From the NCBI GenBank assembly GCA_965205915.1, contig OZ242191.1:1240001-1304000 (forward strand): DNA of 64,000 nt. Reading direction: 5' to 3'. Below the pieces are notes generated by a model. That model had not been told where the DNA came from. It saw only the letters and a program-made list of their open reading frames with translations, and did not search any database. Made by a program: the position numbers and the translations under genes. The DNA comes from VXMO01 sp965205915 (lineage in GTDB: Bacteria; Chloroflexota; Dehalococcoidia; UBA6926). This document shows positions 1-8,217 of this stretch, one piece after another (the stretch's first letter is position 1; each line of letters starts with the position of its first letter).

Positions 1-2
1 AA

Positions 3-494
3 GTGGAAGCAGCCGAGGAACCCTCGCGTCGCTCGACAAGGCGACGTCGGACTCAGGAGGAGTTGGATCGGGACTTCGACGAGAGAGTATCAAGGTTTGG
101 GGTGCGTGATTTCGTCGATGACGTTCGTGGCATGTTCAATGAGAAATGGCCTACATCGACAGAACTCTCATTCGCCCGCGGAATTGGTATCCGACTGGAT
201 CGTTCCAGACAATATGCGCGCATTGATGCGTGGAAAAAGGAAACAATAAGTATCGCCTTCTTCGCTCACACCAAGGCATTGTGCTTGGATGAGTTCAGAG
301 AGCCAGTAAGCAAGATTCGATATGTAACAGAGCGAGGCCGAGAACCCGTGGAAGATCCCAGGACAGATATTCATTTCCACCTGACCCCGCAAGAATGGGA
401 GACTCACAAACAGAGCTTGACTGCTCTCGTGCAAGCCGTATACACGGCATGGCAGAACCAGGATGAGGATGAAGAGGCGGAATTGGCGCGATGA
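3..494 (+). CDS. hypothetical protein, possibly 5'-truncated by window edge
   Basis: Not recognised. A 163-residue soluble protein read from a GTG at base 3; the true start may lie left of the window. The first 30 residues are rich in Arg, Ser and Glu, followed by a mixed region with many Trp and aromatic residues and an acidic C-terminus (QDEDEEAE). No signal peptide or membrane segment is visible. Its stop overlaps the start of the phosphatase gene by four bases (ATGA), so the two are probably translationally coupled. Base composition is more A/T-rich than the following gene, which could hint at a different history. Confidence 0.6.
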   Translation: MEAAEEPSRRSTRRRRTQEELDRDFDERVSRFGVRDFVDDVRGMFNEKWPTSTELSFARGIGIRLDRSRQYARIDAWKKETISIAFFAHTKALCLDEFREPVSKIRYVTERGREPVEDPRTDIHFHLTPQEWETHKQSLTALVQAVYTAWQNQDEDEEAELAR

Positions 495-1132
495 ACCTCT
501 ACCTGGTTCGGCACGGCGAGACGGAGTGGAATCGCGACGGACGCGCGCAGGGGCGGGCCGATATCCCGCTCAATGATGCCGGTATCGCGCAGTCACGGGC
601 GCTTGCTGACCATTTCGGGTCTCTGCGTGTGACGGCAGTTATGTCGAGTTCTTCACGGAGGGCGGCGCTGACCGCAGAGGCAATCGCCTCGTCACACGGG
701 CTTTCCGTGACGGCTGAGGATGACCTGCGTGAGCTGGACTTTGGCGGGCTGGACGGCGCGCCGCTGCGGGAGATGCGCGAGTTGTTCCCGGATTTCTTTG
801 AGCACTGGACGCGCGATCCGGCCACGGCGCAGTTCCCGGACGGGGGCGAGACGTTGGAGGCGCTCCAGGACCGCGCGTGGGCGATTGTGGAGACCATCGC
901 GCGGTCACATGGGCCGCAGGACAATGTGATCGTCGTCTCACACGCCTTTGCGCTGTATTCGGTCATGTGCCGGGCGCTGGGGATGCCGCTGTCCAATTAC
1001 GGGCGGCTGCGGATCACGCCGGGCTCTTTCAGCCTCCTTGTTTCGCGCACGCCAAACGTCATCGGGCCGGCGGATGAGGTGCAGTGGGCGCTGACGAGCC
1101 TGAACGTCGCGCCAACTATCCACGGCGACTAG
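491..1132 (+). CDS. histidine phosphatase family protein (phosphoglycerate mutase-like)
   Basis: A 213-residue branch-1 histidine phosphatase. The phospho-acceptor motif RHGETEWN is at residues 7-14 (His8), followed by the expected Arg56, acidic Glu81 in the ELDFGGLDG stretch, and the second catalytic histidine in SHAF at residue 151. Length and motif spacing fit the GpmB/CobC-like group, which removes phosphate from small metabolites; the substrate cannot be told from sequence. It overlaps the upstream gene by four bases and is followed after six bases by tilS on the same strand, so it is probably co-transcribed with both. Confidence 0.88.
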   Translation: MNLYLVRHGETEWNRDGRAQGRADIPLNDAGIAQSRALADHFGSLRVTAVMSSSSRRAALTAEAIASSHGLSVTAEDDLRELDFGGLDGAPLREMRELFPDFFEHWTRDPATAQFPDGGETLEALQDRAWAIVETIARSHGPQDNVIVVSHAFALYSVMCRALGMPLSNYGRLRITPGSFSLLVSRTPNVIGPADEVQWALTSLNVAPTIHGD

Positions 1133-1138
1133 TCCGTT

Positions 1139-2572
1139 ATGCCCAGGGGCAACGGGCCGGGGGAATCGGCCCTCATCGAGAACATCCGGCGCGCGCTGGA
1201 GTCCGGCGGCTATGTTGGGCGCGGGGCGCGGCTGCTTGCGGGCGTCTCCGGCGGGCCGGATTCGACGGCGCTACTTTCCAGCCTCGTTGAGTTACGAGAG
1301 TCGTGCGAGATTGAGCTACACGTCACGCATGTGGATCACGGCCTGAGACCGGAGGCGCGGGGAGACGCGGCCTATGTGCGGCGGCTGTGCGCGCGATGGA
1401 ATGTGCCCGTGACGGTGCGTCGCGTGGACGTGGACGCCTTGCGGCGCGAGGAGCGGCTGTCCATTGAGGAGGCGGCGCGTAAGGCAAGGCACACCGTCTT
1501 CCTGGAGGAGGCGACCGCGACGGGCGCGGAGGCCATCGTATTAGGACACACGGCGGATGATCACGTCGAAACGGCTCTGTTGAATTTGCTGCGCGGGGCG
1601 GGTCTGCGCGGGCTGGCGGGGATGGCCGAGCAAGCGGAATCGGCATTCATGCTGCCCGACGGCAAACGGGTTCCCATCATTCGTCCGCTGCTGAGCATGA
1701 CGCGCGCCGAGGTGATGAACTATCTGCGGGAAAGGCGGCTACGACCGCGAGAGGACGCGAGCAACACGGACCCGGCGCATCTGCGAAATCGAGTGCGGCA
1801 TGAGCTTCTGCCGTTGCTGGAGGACATCCGAACCGGCGCAGCAGAGGCCGTTGCGCGGGCCTCGGAGGATGCCCGGCTGGCGCTGGAGTACCTGGAGTCG
1901 CAGGCGGACGATGTGTGGCGAGATGCGTGTGATACGGCGGCGGACGATCATTCCATTCGCATTGACCGTGGTGTGATGCGTGGGGCGCACGTCGCGCTGC
2001 GACATGTGGCGCTTGAGCGAGCCGTCATTGCGCTACTCGGTTCGGCTGAAGGGCTGAGTCGCGCCAACTATGTGGCGATGGATGAGTTGATCGTGGACGG
2101 TCAGACGGGCTCGGGGATTACGTTGCCGCGAGGGTTGCGGATGACGTGCCTGAGCGGCTCACAGGCTGTTCTCAGTATCGGGGCGCCGCCCATCCCCATT
2201 GCCCGCGTGGCAGCGGCGGAGTTGTGCATTGACGGGGAGACGCAGGCCGGTGGGTGGACGTTCACGGCGCGACCGACGGAGTGCGGCATCGAGTTGCGCG
2301 CATCGGGAGTGGGGGCGGAACTGCTGCCGGGGTCGCTGGTAGCCATCGTTCCACAAGGGGACGGGCAACGGCAACTGCTCGTGCGGACTCGCGAGAGCGG
2401 AGACCGCATTCGGCTATCCGGTGGCCATCGCAAGGTTCAGGACGTATTTGTTGATCGCAAGATTCCACGCGCATGGAGGGAGAATATCCCCATCGTGTGC
2501 GACACGGAGACGGGCCAGATACTGTGGCTGACGGGTGTGGCAGTCGCCGCGGCCGTTACGCCTGTGAAGTAG
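1139..2572 (+). CDS. tilS: tRNA(Ile)-lysidine synthetase TilS
   Basis: A 477-residue ATP-dependent enzyme that converts C34 of the CAU-anticodon tRNA-Ile to lysidine so that it reads AUA. The PP-loop SGGPDS lies at residues 37-42, and the downstream conserved block GHTADDHVETALLNLLRG starts near 136. The C-terminal third, with an ESGDRIRLSGGHRKV-type segment, matches the TilS C-terminal domain. Full length for the family. The ATG lies six bases after the phosphatase stop, pointing to one transcript. Confidence 0.93.
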   Translation: MPRGNGPGESALIENIRRALESGGYVGRGARLLAGVSGGPDSTALLSSLVELRESCEIELHVTHVDHGLRPEARGDAAYVRRLCARWNVPVTVRRVDVDALRREERLSIEEAARKARHTVFLEEATATGAEAIVLGHTADDHVETALLNLLRGAGLRGLAGMAEQAESAFMLPDGKRVPIIRPLLSMTRAEVMNYLRERRLRPREDASNTDPAHLRNRVRHELLPLLEDIRTGAAEAVARASEDARLALEYLESQADDVWRDACDTAADDHSIRIDRGVMRGAHVALRHVALERAVIALLGSAEGLSRANYVAMDELIVDGQTGSGITLPRGLRMTCLSGSQAVLSIGAPPIPIARVAAAELCIDGETQAGGWTFTARPTECGIELRASGVGAELLPGSLVAIVPQGDGQRQLLVRTRESGDRIRLSGGHRKVQDVFVDRKIPRAWRENIPIVCDTETGQILWLTGVAVAAAVTPVK

Positions 2573-2600
2573 GGATCGACGACTAGGGTACTATTGAGGC

Positions 2601-2918
2601 ATGAGCAGACGACGAGGACAGACACCGAGGTCGGGCGGCGGCGGCCAAAATGGACGCGGACGCGGCAACGAGGCTAACCAGGGCGGCAATCGGCAAGAAC
2701 GGCGTTCGTTCCTGGAGCGGTTACGCGTGCAGAGCAATGCCACCCCGGATGCGCCCGCGGGAATGCGAATCAACCAGCAGCGCAACAGGTCGCGCGGGCG
2801 CAAGCGACAACGATGGTCGGTGGGCCAGATACTCGTCTTCTCCGTGATGGTCTTCCTCGCCGTGGCGCTCGCGCTGAGCGGGCTGATTGCGTTCCTGCCA
2901 CCACCGGGCAGCTCGTAG
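2601..2918 (+). CDS. small basic single-pass membrane protein
   Basis: A 105-residue protein of unknown function. Residues 1-70 are very basic and Gly/Arg/Asn/Gln-rich, with clusters such as RGQTPRSGGGG and RSRGRKRQR, and look disordered. Residues about 77-98 form one hydrophobic helix ending in a short tail (PPPGSS). The basic N-terminus would stay in the cytoplasm and might contact nucleic acid or lipid headgroups; this is inference. It follows tilS by 28 bases on the same strand. The composition and the single clean TM segment suggest a real gene. Confidence 0.65.
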   Translation: MSRRRGQTPRSGGGGQNGRGRGNEANQGGNRQERRSFLERLRVQSNATPDAPAGMRINQQRNRSRGRKRQRWSVGQILVFSVMVFLAVALALSGLIAFLPPPGSS

Positions 2919-2924
2919 GCGCTA

Positions 2925-2953
2925 TTGACAGTATAATACATATGTTCTATCAT
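2925..2953 (+). promoter_or_regulatory. sigma70-type promoter for the DUF5131/TcmP unit
   Basis: A consensus -35 box TTGACA (2925-2930), a 17-base A/T-rich spacer, and TATCAT (2948-2953) as a five-of-six match to the -10 box. It lies about 40 bases ahead of the GTG start at 2992, which is preceded by a purine-rich stretch (AAGGGGGCG). This is the best-looking promoter in the window and implies that the next two genes are expressed independently of the tilS operon. Confidence 0.65.
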
Positions 2954-2991
2954 TCGCCCCGGGCTCTCACCAGCAACTAAGGGGGCGCGAC

Positions 2992-3744
2992 GTGGCATCG
3001 TCGATTGAGTGGACGGACGAGACGTGGAACCCGGTAACGGGCTGCTCTCGCGTTTCCCCCGGCTGCGACAACTGCTACATGTTCGCTCTCTATCCACGCC
3101 TCCACGCGATGGGCGTCCCCGGGTACGAGGCCACGCCGGACACCGTGCAGATGCTACCGAACCGCCTGAACGCGCCCCTAACGTGGGCCAAGCCGCGACG
3201 TGTCTTTGTGAACAGCATGTCCGACCTCTTTCACAAGCAGGTACCGTTTGAATTCATTACGGATGTGTTTAAGGTCATGCGCGAGGCGGATCAACACATC
3301 TTCCAGGTGCTGACCAAACGGCCCGGCCTTGCCGTCGGGTGGTGGGAAAAGTGCGGCAAGCAAGAATTCGGCGAATGGCCGAAGAACGTATGGATCGGGA
3401 CATCGGTTGAGAACCAGAAATACGCGCCGCGCCTGACGGTGTTAGGCCGCATACCGGCGGAGATACGATTCGTGTCTGCGGAGCCGTTGCTAGACTCACT
3501 CGACCTCACAGAGTGGCTATGCGACGGCACGCTCCAGTGGGTTATCGTCGGCGGCGAGAGCGGGCCACGAGCGCGTCCGATGGAAGAGGAGTGGCCACTC
3601 GGCCTGCGAGACCAATCCTTTGACACCAAAGTGGCCTTCTTCTTCAAACAATGGGGCGGCCGGCGGGGGAAACGGTCGGGGGAAGAGGCTCTACTCGAAG
3701 GCGAACTTTGGCAGCAGTATCCCGCAGCACTATCTACCACCTGA
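2992..3744 (+). CDS. DUF5131 family protein (phage Gp37/Gp68-like, three-Cys motif)
   Basis: A 250-residue protein of the family annotated as phage Gp37/Gp68 or DUF5131. The N-terminal WTDETWNPVTGCSRVSPGC stretch is diagnostic; cysteines at about residues 17, 24 and 27 (CSRVSPGCDNCY) form the three-Cys motif that recalls radical-SAM iron-sulfur sites. Further family blocks are FVNSMSDLFH, FQVLTKRP, WIGTSVENQ and VIVGGESGPRARPM. The catalysed reaction is not established. One base separates it from tcmP, its usual partner, and both share the promoter at 2925. The GTG start is supported by the purine-rich ribosome-binding stretch. Confidence 0.88.
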   Translation: MASSIEWTDETWNPVTGCSRVSPGCDNCYMFALYPRLHAMGVPGYEATPDTVQMLPNRLNAPLTWAKPRRVFVNSMSDLFHKQVPFEFITDVFKVMREADQHIFQVLTKRPGLAVGWWEKCGKQEFGEWPKNVWIGTSVENQKYAPRLTVLGRIPAEIRFVSAEPLLDSLDLTEWLCDGTLQWVIVGGESGPRARPMEEEWPLGLRDQSFDTKVAFFFKQWGGRRGKRSGEEALLEGELWQQYPAALSTT

Positions 3745-3745
3745 C

Positions 3746-4843
3746 ATGCCTCCACGAACTCCACTATGGCAATTGGAACCGCACACTAGAGGCAAGCACT
3801 TAGTACTCCGAAAGTACCTAGAAGGTTGGTTGCCCAAGTTAGGGCTCAAGAACGACAGACTGCTATTCATAGACGGCTTTGCCGGCCCAGGCAGATATGA
3901 GGGAGGCGAGGACGGATCCCCAATCATAGCCCTCAATGCACTACGTGAGCATAGAGCCAAGATCGCCCTGAAAGCTGAGGTTGTGTTTCTCTTCATTGAG
4001 AAGGACACCGCACGGGCCGATTATCTGAGAGCCCTGCTCAAGGAACAAGACTTTACACCCCCGCCAATTGTAAAGCAGCAAGTCATCACTTCAGCCTTCG
4101 AAGAAACACTGACCGAGGTGCTTGACAACATCGACGCGCAACGAAGAATACTTGCTCCTGCCTTTGTGATGATAGATCCATTTGGTGTCTCTGACACTCC
4201 CATGAGCGTTATTGAACGAATTCTGAAGAATCCGAAATCGGAAGTTTATGTCTCATTCATGTACGAGTTCATTAGGAGATTCATCGGGCGCCCCGAGTTT
4301 GAGCCTCACTTGGACTCCTTGTTTGGAACCGAGAGGTGGAGAGAGGCTAGGGACACAAATGACGCTCATGAGAACAAGCGATTTCTACAAGACCTATATG
4401 CGAACCAATTGAAGAAGGCGGGGGCACGTTACATAGTACATTTCGAACTGTACGACGGAAATCGACACGTTTACTCGATATTCTTTGGCACTAAGAACCT
4501 TGATGCCTGCGACTTGATGAAACAGGCCATATGGAAAGTAGACCCCTTCGGCAACTACCAATTCCGTGGCGCACGTTCCGGTCAACTTGCCTTTGATAAC
4601 GCCTTGGCAGACCTGGATGCTCTAGAGAATGAGTTGCTTAGTCGATTTGGCCTAGACGCCCCGGTACGTATTGAGGCGTTAGAGGCATTCATCAAGTCCG
4701 ATGAAACCGATTTCTATTCTGGCCAGCTCAAGAGAAGGACACTCAAGCCAATGGAGGATGCTGGTCGGGTCGAAGTCGTCTCTAGTCCTCGAAAGAAAAG
4801 GGGGTTCTTCCCGGACGGGACAGTCGTCAGGTTCGTGTCCTGA
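3746..4843 (+). CDS. tcmP: three-Cys-motif partner protein TcmP
   Basis: A 365-residue protein of the family named for its constant pairing with the three-Cys-motif (DUF5131) protein. Family marks include the N-terminal HTRGKHLVLRKYLEGW, the LLFIDGFAGPGRYEGGE block near residue 40-55 (methyltransferase-like, glycine-rich), FLFIEKD, and FVMIDPFG. An in-frame upstream extension to 3620 exists but would lie inside DUF5131 and lacks conservation; the ATG one base after the upstream stop is preferred. It is visibly more A/T-rich than the flanking housekeeping genes, suggesting transfer. The molecular function is unproven; a nucleic-acid modifying role is only inference. Confidence 0.85.
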   Translation: MPPRTPLWQLEPHTRGKHLVLRKYLEGWLPKLGLKNDRLLFIDGFAGPGRYEGGEDGSPIIALNALREHRAKIALKAEVVFLFIEKDTARADYLRALLKEQDFTPPPIVKQQVITSAFEETLTEVLDNIDAQRRILAPAFVMIDPFGVSDTPMSVIERILKNPKSEVYVSFMYEFIRRFIGRPEFEPHLDSLFGTERWREARDTNDAHENKRFLQDLYANQLKKAGARYIVHFELYDGNRHVYSIFFGTKNLDACDLMKQAIWKVDPFGNYQFRGARSGQLAFDNALADLDALENELLSRFGLDAPVRIEALEAFIKSDETDFYSGQLKRRTLKPMEDAGRVEVVSSPRKKRGFFPDGTVVRFVS

Positions 4844-4858
4844 ATGCCTTTGGCCCCC

Positions 4859-5611
4859 TCACCCCACCCTCGGCCTTCCCCTAAACCTCAATCGTGCCAA
4901 ACCCTTGATGTCTTCCCAGGCTGTGGAGACTATCTTGACTCGGGTGTCGGCGTCTTCTTCCCATGCTACGGGGAAGTCCGCGATGCGGTAGCCGTTTTTT
5001 TCGGCTATCAGTAGGAGTTCTGTGTCGAAGAACCATGCGTTGTCTTTGATGAGGGGCAGCAGGTCGTCCGCCGCGCGTCGGCTGATGGCCTTGAAGCCGC
5101 ATTGCGCGTCCGAGAAGCTGCTCCAGAAGACCGACTTGATCATCAGGTTGTAGGAGCGGGACACGAACTCTCGCTTGAATGATCGCGTCGTTTCCGCGCC
5201 GCGCTTGAGGCGGGAGCCTGTCGCGACGTCGTGGCCGTCCCTGATTGCGCCGAGCAGGTCGGGGATGCGGTTGATGTCCGTCGAGAGGTCAACGTCCATG
5301 TAGGCGCGGATATCGGCGTCGCTCTCGCTCCACGCCCGCTTGAGCGCGCGCCCTCGGCCCTTCTGCTCCAGGTGAACGACACCGACCTCGCCCTCGTATT
5401 GCTGTGAGAGTTGCGTTGCCACCTCAAACGTGCCATCGATGGAACCGTTGTCCGCGATGACGACGCGCCAGCGGTAGTCGATCAGGTTCTCGCGGCAGAA
5501 CGGTAGTAGGCGTTCCAGGCAGACCGGCAGGGAGTGTTCCTCGTTGTAGACGGGGATGATGATATCGGCGGATGGGCGGGAATCCGGCTCTCCTGGTAGC
5601 GTGGAGGTCAT
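4859..5611 (-). CDS. glycosyltransferase family 2 (dolichyl-phosphate sugar synthase-like)
   Basis: A 250-residue GT-A fold enzyme. ADIIIPVYNEE at residues 15-25 begins the nucleotide-sugar domain, and the metal-binding DVDLS is at 106-110. ATGSRLKRGA and the DAQCGFKAISR stretch are typical of the DPM1/Alg5-like subgroup that loads a sugar onto polyprenyl phosphate. No C-terminal membrane segment follows, so it is the short, peripheral form. Donor and acceptor cannot be read from sequence. It lies nine bases after purH in the same direction and could be the last gene of that operon. It ends 15 bases from the convergent tcmP. Confidence 0.85.
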   Translation of the reverse strand: MTSTLPGEPDSRPSADIIIPVYNEEHSLPVCLERLLPFCRENLIDYRWRVVIADNGSIDGTFEVATQLSQQYEGEVGVVHLEQKGRGRALKRAWSESDADIRAYMDVDLSTDINRIPDLLGAIRDGHDVATGSRLKRGAETTRSFKREFVSRSYNLMIKSVFWSSFSDAQCGFKAISRRAADDLLPLIKDNAWFFDTELLLIAEKNGYRIADFPVAWEEDADTRVKIVSTAWEDIKGLARLRFRGRPRVG

Positions 5612-5620
5612 GGCCGCTCC

Positions 5621-7180
5621 TCAGTGTCGGAAGTGACGGATGCCGGTGAAGACCATGGCAGCGTCCGCTTGGTTGGCGGCGGCGATGACCTCTTCATCTC
5701 GGACGGAGCCGCCGGGCTGCACGACTGCCGTGACGCCGCCGTTCAGCCCCATCTCCAACCCGTCCGCGAACGGGAAAAAGGCATCTGAGGCCAGGACTGC
5801 GCCCCGCGATTCATCCCCGGCCAGTTGCAGCGCGAGTTCCACACTGACGAGACGATTTGGCTGACCCGCGCCCATCCCAAGCAACGCGCCGTCTTTCACG
5901 ATGACAATGGCGTTGGATTTCACATGGCGGGCTGCTTTCCACGCGAAGCGGAGATCGGCGAGTTCGGCGTCGGTCGGCGCGCGATCGGTGACGGTCTGCC
6001 ACTCACCCGCCTCGCCCATGTCTGCCGCCTGCACGAGGAATCCACCACGCACGGTGCGGATATCAAGCGAGGGGCCGGCGGGTGTGGCATCGCCCATTGT
6101 CAGCAGGCGCAGGTTGCGCTTCTGGGTGAGCACGGAGAGGGCATCGTCGTCATAGGATGGCGCGATGACGATCTCATAGAACGCCTCATTGATCGCCTCC
6201 GCCGTCGCGCGGTCCATTGGTCGGTTGGCGGCGATGATGCCTCCGAACGCGGAGACGGAGTCACCGGCAAGGGCGCGGCTGAACGCAGTGGCAAGGTCCG
6301 GCGCGGTCGCGAGGCCACACGGGTTGCCGTGCTTGATGATGGCGACGGTTGGGCCGTCCGGGAAATCACAGACGACGTTCCAGGCGGCGTCCGCGTCAAG
6401 GATGTTGTTGAAGGACATCTCACGACCATGGATTTGGCGGGCGGACGGGATGCCCTCCACGGCGCGGCCAGGATCAATGATGCGGTAGAGCGCGCCGGCC
6501 TGATGGGGGTTCTCGCCGTAGCGGAGGCTCTGAATGGATTGCAGGGGCAGCACGCGCTCAGCCGGCAACGCGGCTGATTCATCGTCCATGCCCGCGGCGC
6601 CCATATCACGCGTAAGGTAGTTTGCGATGATCGTGTCGTATGCGGAGACGTGTTCAAAGGCCTTGCGGGCGAGCCGGCGACGGTTCTCAAGCGGCACGAT
6701 ACCGGCGCGCAGCATGTTCAGCACGGGCGCGTAGTCGGCGGGATCAATCAGCACGATGACGGCGGGAAAGTTCTTGGCGGCGGCGCGGACCATCGTCGGG
6801 CCGCCAATATCGATCTGCTCCAGCGCCTCCATCAGCGTGACATCGGGCTTCGAGACGGTCTCGGCAAACGGGTAGAGGTTAACGGCAACGAGGTCGATCG
6901 TGCCGATGCCGTGCTCCTCCATCTGTGCCACGTGGGAGGGATCTTCGCGTCGGGCAAGAATGCCGCCGTGGACGCGGGGATGGAGGGTCTTGACGCGGCC
7001 ATCTAGTATCTCCGGAAAGCCGGTCAGGGCCTCGATATGCTGCGCGGCGATGCCGGCGCCGGTCAGGAAGCGATGTGTGCCGCCGGTGGCGTAGACCTCC
7101 CATCCGAGGTCAGTCAGGCCACGGGCGAAATCGTCTGCGCCGTCTTTGTTCGAGGGGGCGATGATAGCTCGAAAGGTCAT
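5621..7180 (-). CDS. purH: bifunctional AICAR transformylase/IMP cyclohydrolase PurH
   Basis: A 519-residue enzyme for the last two steps of IMP synthesis. The N-terminal IMP cyclohydrolase (MGS-like) domain covers about residues 1-190, with ATGGTHRFL and GRVKTLHPRVHGGIL. The AICAR transformylase half carries LRYGENPHQ (219-227), IKHGNPCG (282-289) and the later KSNAIVIVKDG and DAFFPFADG blocks. Full length. Its ATG overlaps the purM stop by four bases, so purF-purM-purH are read as one operon on the minus strand. Confidence 0.96.
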   Translation of the reverse strand: MTFRAIIAPSNKDGADDFARGLTDLGWEVYATGGTHRFLTGAGIAAQHIEALTGFPEILDGRVKTLHPRVHGGILARREDPSHVAQMEEHGIGTIDLVAVNLYPFAETVSKPDVTLMEALEQIDIGGPTMVRAAAKNFPAVIVLIDPADYAPVLNMLRAGIVPLENRRRLARKAFEHVSAYDTIIANYLTRDMGAAGMDDESAALPAERVLPLQSIQSLRYGENPHQAGALYRIIDPGRAVEGIPSARQIHGREMSFNNILDADAAWNVVCDFPDGPTVAIIKHGNPCGLATAPDLATAFSRALAGDSVSAFGGIIAANRPMDRATAEAINEAFYEIVIAPSYDDDALSVLTQKRNLRLLTMGDATPAGPSLDIRTVRGGFLVQAADMGEAGEWQTVTDRAPTDAELADLRFAWKAARHVKSNAIVIVKDGALLGMGAGQPNRLVSVELALQLAGDESRGAVLASDAFFPFADGLEMGLNGGVTAVVQPGGSVRDEEVIAAANQADAAMVFTGIRHFRH

Positions 7181-8217
7181 GACGGCTCCATGTTCAGAAT
7201 GACGCGCTCTCCGTCCGGCGGGCGTTCCTCAATTGTGCCAATCTGGGCGCTGCCCTCCATGACGGACATGACGAGGGACGCATCCTGTGGCCGAACGACG
7301 GCGATCATGCCCATGCCCATGTTGAACACTCCGTACATTTCGGCCTGGGGAATCTCGCCGCGATCCCGGATGAGGCGGAAGATGGGGGGCACATCCCACG
7401 CGGTGCAGTCGATGGTTGCTCTCAGGTTGTCCGGCAAGACGCGCGGCACGTTGTCCTGGTAGCCGCCGCCCGTGATGTGGATGAGGCCACGGATTCGGCG
7501 TCGGACGGGCTTGAGTTCATGGTAATAGGGCCTGTGAATCGCGAGGAGGGAATCACCGAGCGTTTCGCCGCCGAGCTCTGTCGGCTTTTCGGAAAGCCGC
7601 TCAGGATGGTCGTCAAGGTCAAAGACGCGGCGGGCCAGGGAGTAGCCGTTGGTGTGGAGGCCGGATGAGGGCAGACCGACAAGGACATCGCCCTCGCGAA
7701 TGCCGGAGCCGTCTATCAGATCCCAACGTTCCACCGCGCCGACGATGAAGCCTGCAACATCGTAGTGGCCTTCGCGATACGTACCGGGCATTTCCGCGGT
7801 TTCGCCACCAATCAGGGCGCAACCGACGGCGCCACACGCCTCGGCCATTCCACGCACAAGGTCGGCGGCATCCGGCGGGTTCAATTTGTCCGCAGCGATG
7901 TAGTCCATGAAGAACAACGGATCGGCGCCCTGCACCCAGATGTCGTTGATGCAGTGATTGACAAGATCCGCGCCGACACCTGCAAAGGATCCGGCCTGCA
8001 TTGCAATGTTGATCTTTGTGCCGACACCGTCAGTGCTGGCGACGAGGATCGGTTCACGGTAGGAATCAAGCTTGAAAAGGCCGCCAAATCCGCCAATGTC
8101 GCCCAGCACACGGCTGTTGTAGGTGGACTGTGCGAAGGGGCGCATGAGGCGCACGGCCTCCTGCCCTGCGCCGATGTTCACCCCGGCTGCCGCGTAGTTG
8201 GAATCCGAGTCAGACAC
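7177..8217 (-). CDS. purM: phosphoribosylformylglycinamidine cyclo-ligase PurM
   Basis: AIR synthetase, which closes the imidazole ring of AIR using ATP. The open frame extends upstream to 8589, but that extension runs antisense-like inside purF and is not PurM-like. The GTG at 8217 gives 346 residues, the normal family length, beginning close to the NYAAAGVNIGAGQEAV stretch. Conserved blocks include STDGVGTKI, GVGADLVNHCINDI, LIGGETAEMPG and HITGGGYQDNVPR. The start overlaps the purF stop by eight bases and the end overlaps purH by four, showing tight coupling. Confidence 0.95.
   Translation of the reverse strand: MSDSDSNYAAAGVNIGAGQEAVRLMRPFAQSTYNSRVLGDIGGFGGLFKLDSYREPILVASTDGVGTKINIAMQAGSFAGVGADLVNHCINDIWVQGADPLFFMDYIAADKLNPPDAADLVRGMAEACGAVGCALIGGETAEMPGTYREGHYDVAGFIVGAVERWDLIDGSGIREGDVLVGLPSSGLHTNGYSLARRVFDLDDHPERLSEKPTELGGETLGDSLLAIHRPYYHELKPVRRRIRGLIHITGGGYQDNVPRVLPDNLRATIDCTAWDVPPIFRLIRDRGEIPQAEMYGVFNMGMGMIAVVRPQDASLVMSVMEGSAQIGTIEERPPDGERVILNMEPS

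Noticed and set aside
2931..2941. TATAAT directly after TTGACA as the -10 box
   Set aside because: Only one base separates them, far too close; TATCAT at 17-base spacing is the plausible -10 box.
5825..6577. 250-codon open frame on the plus strand opposite purH
   Set aside because: It lies wholly antisense to a highly conserved enzyme; the translation is low-complexity and resembles nothing. High G+C creates such shadows.
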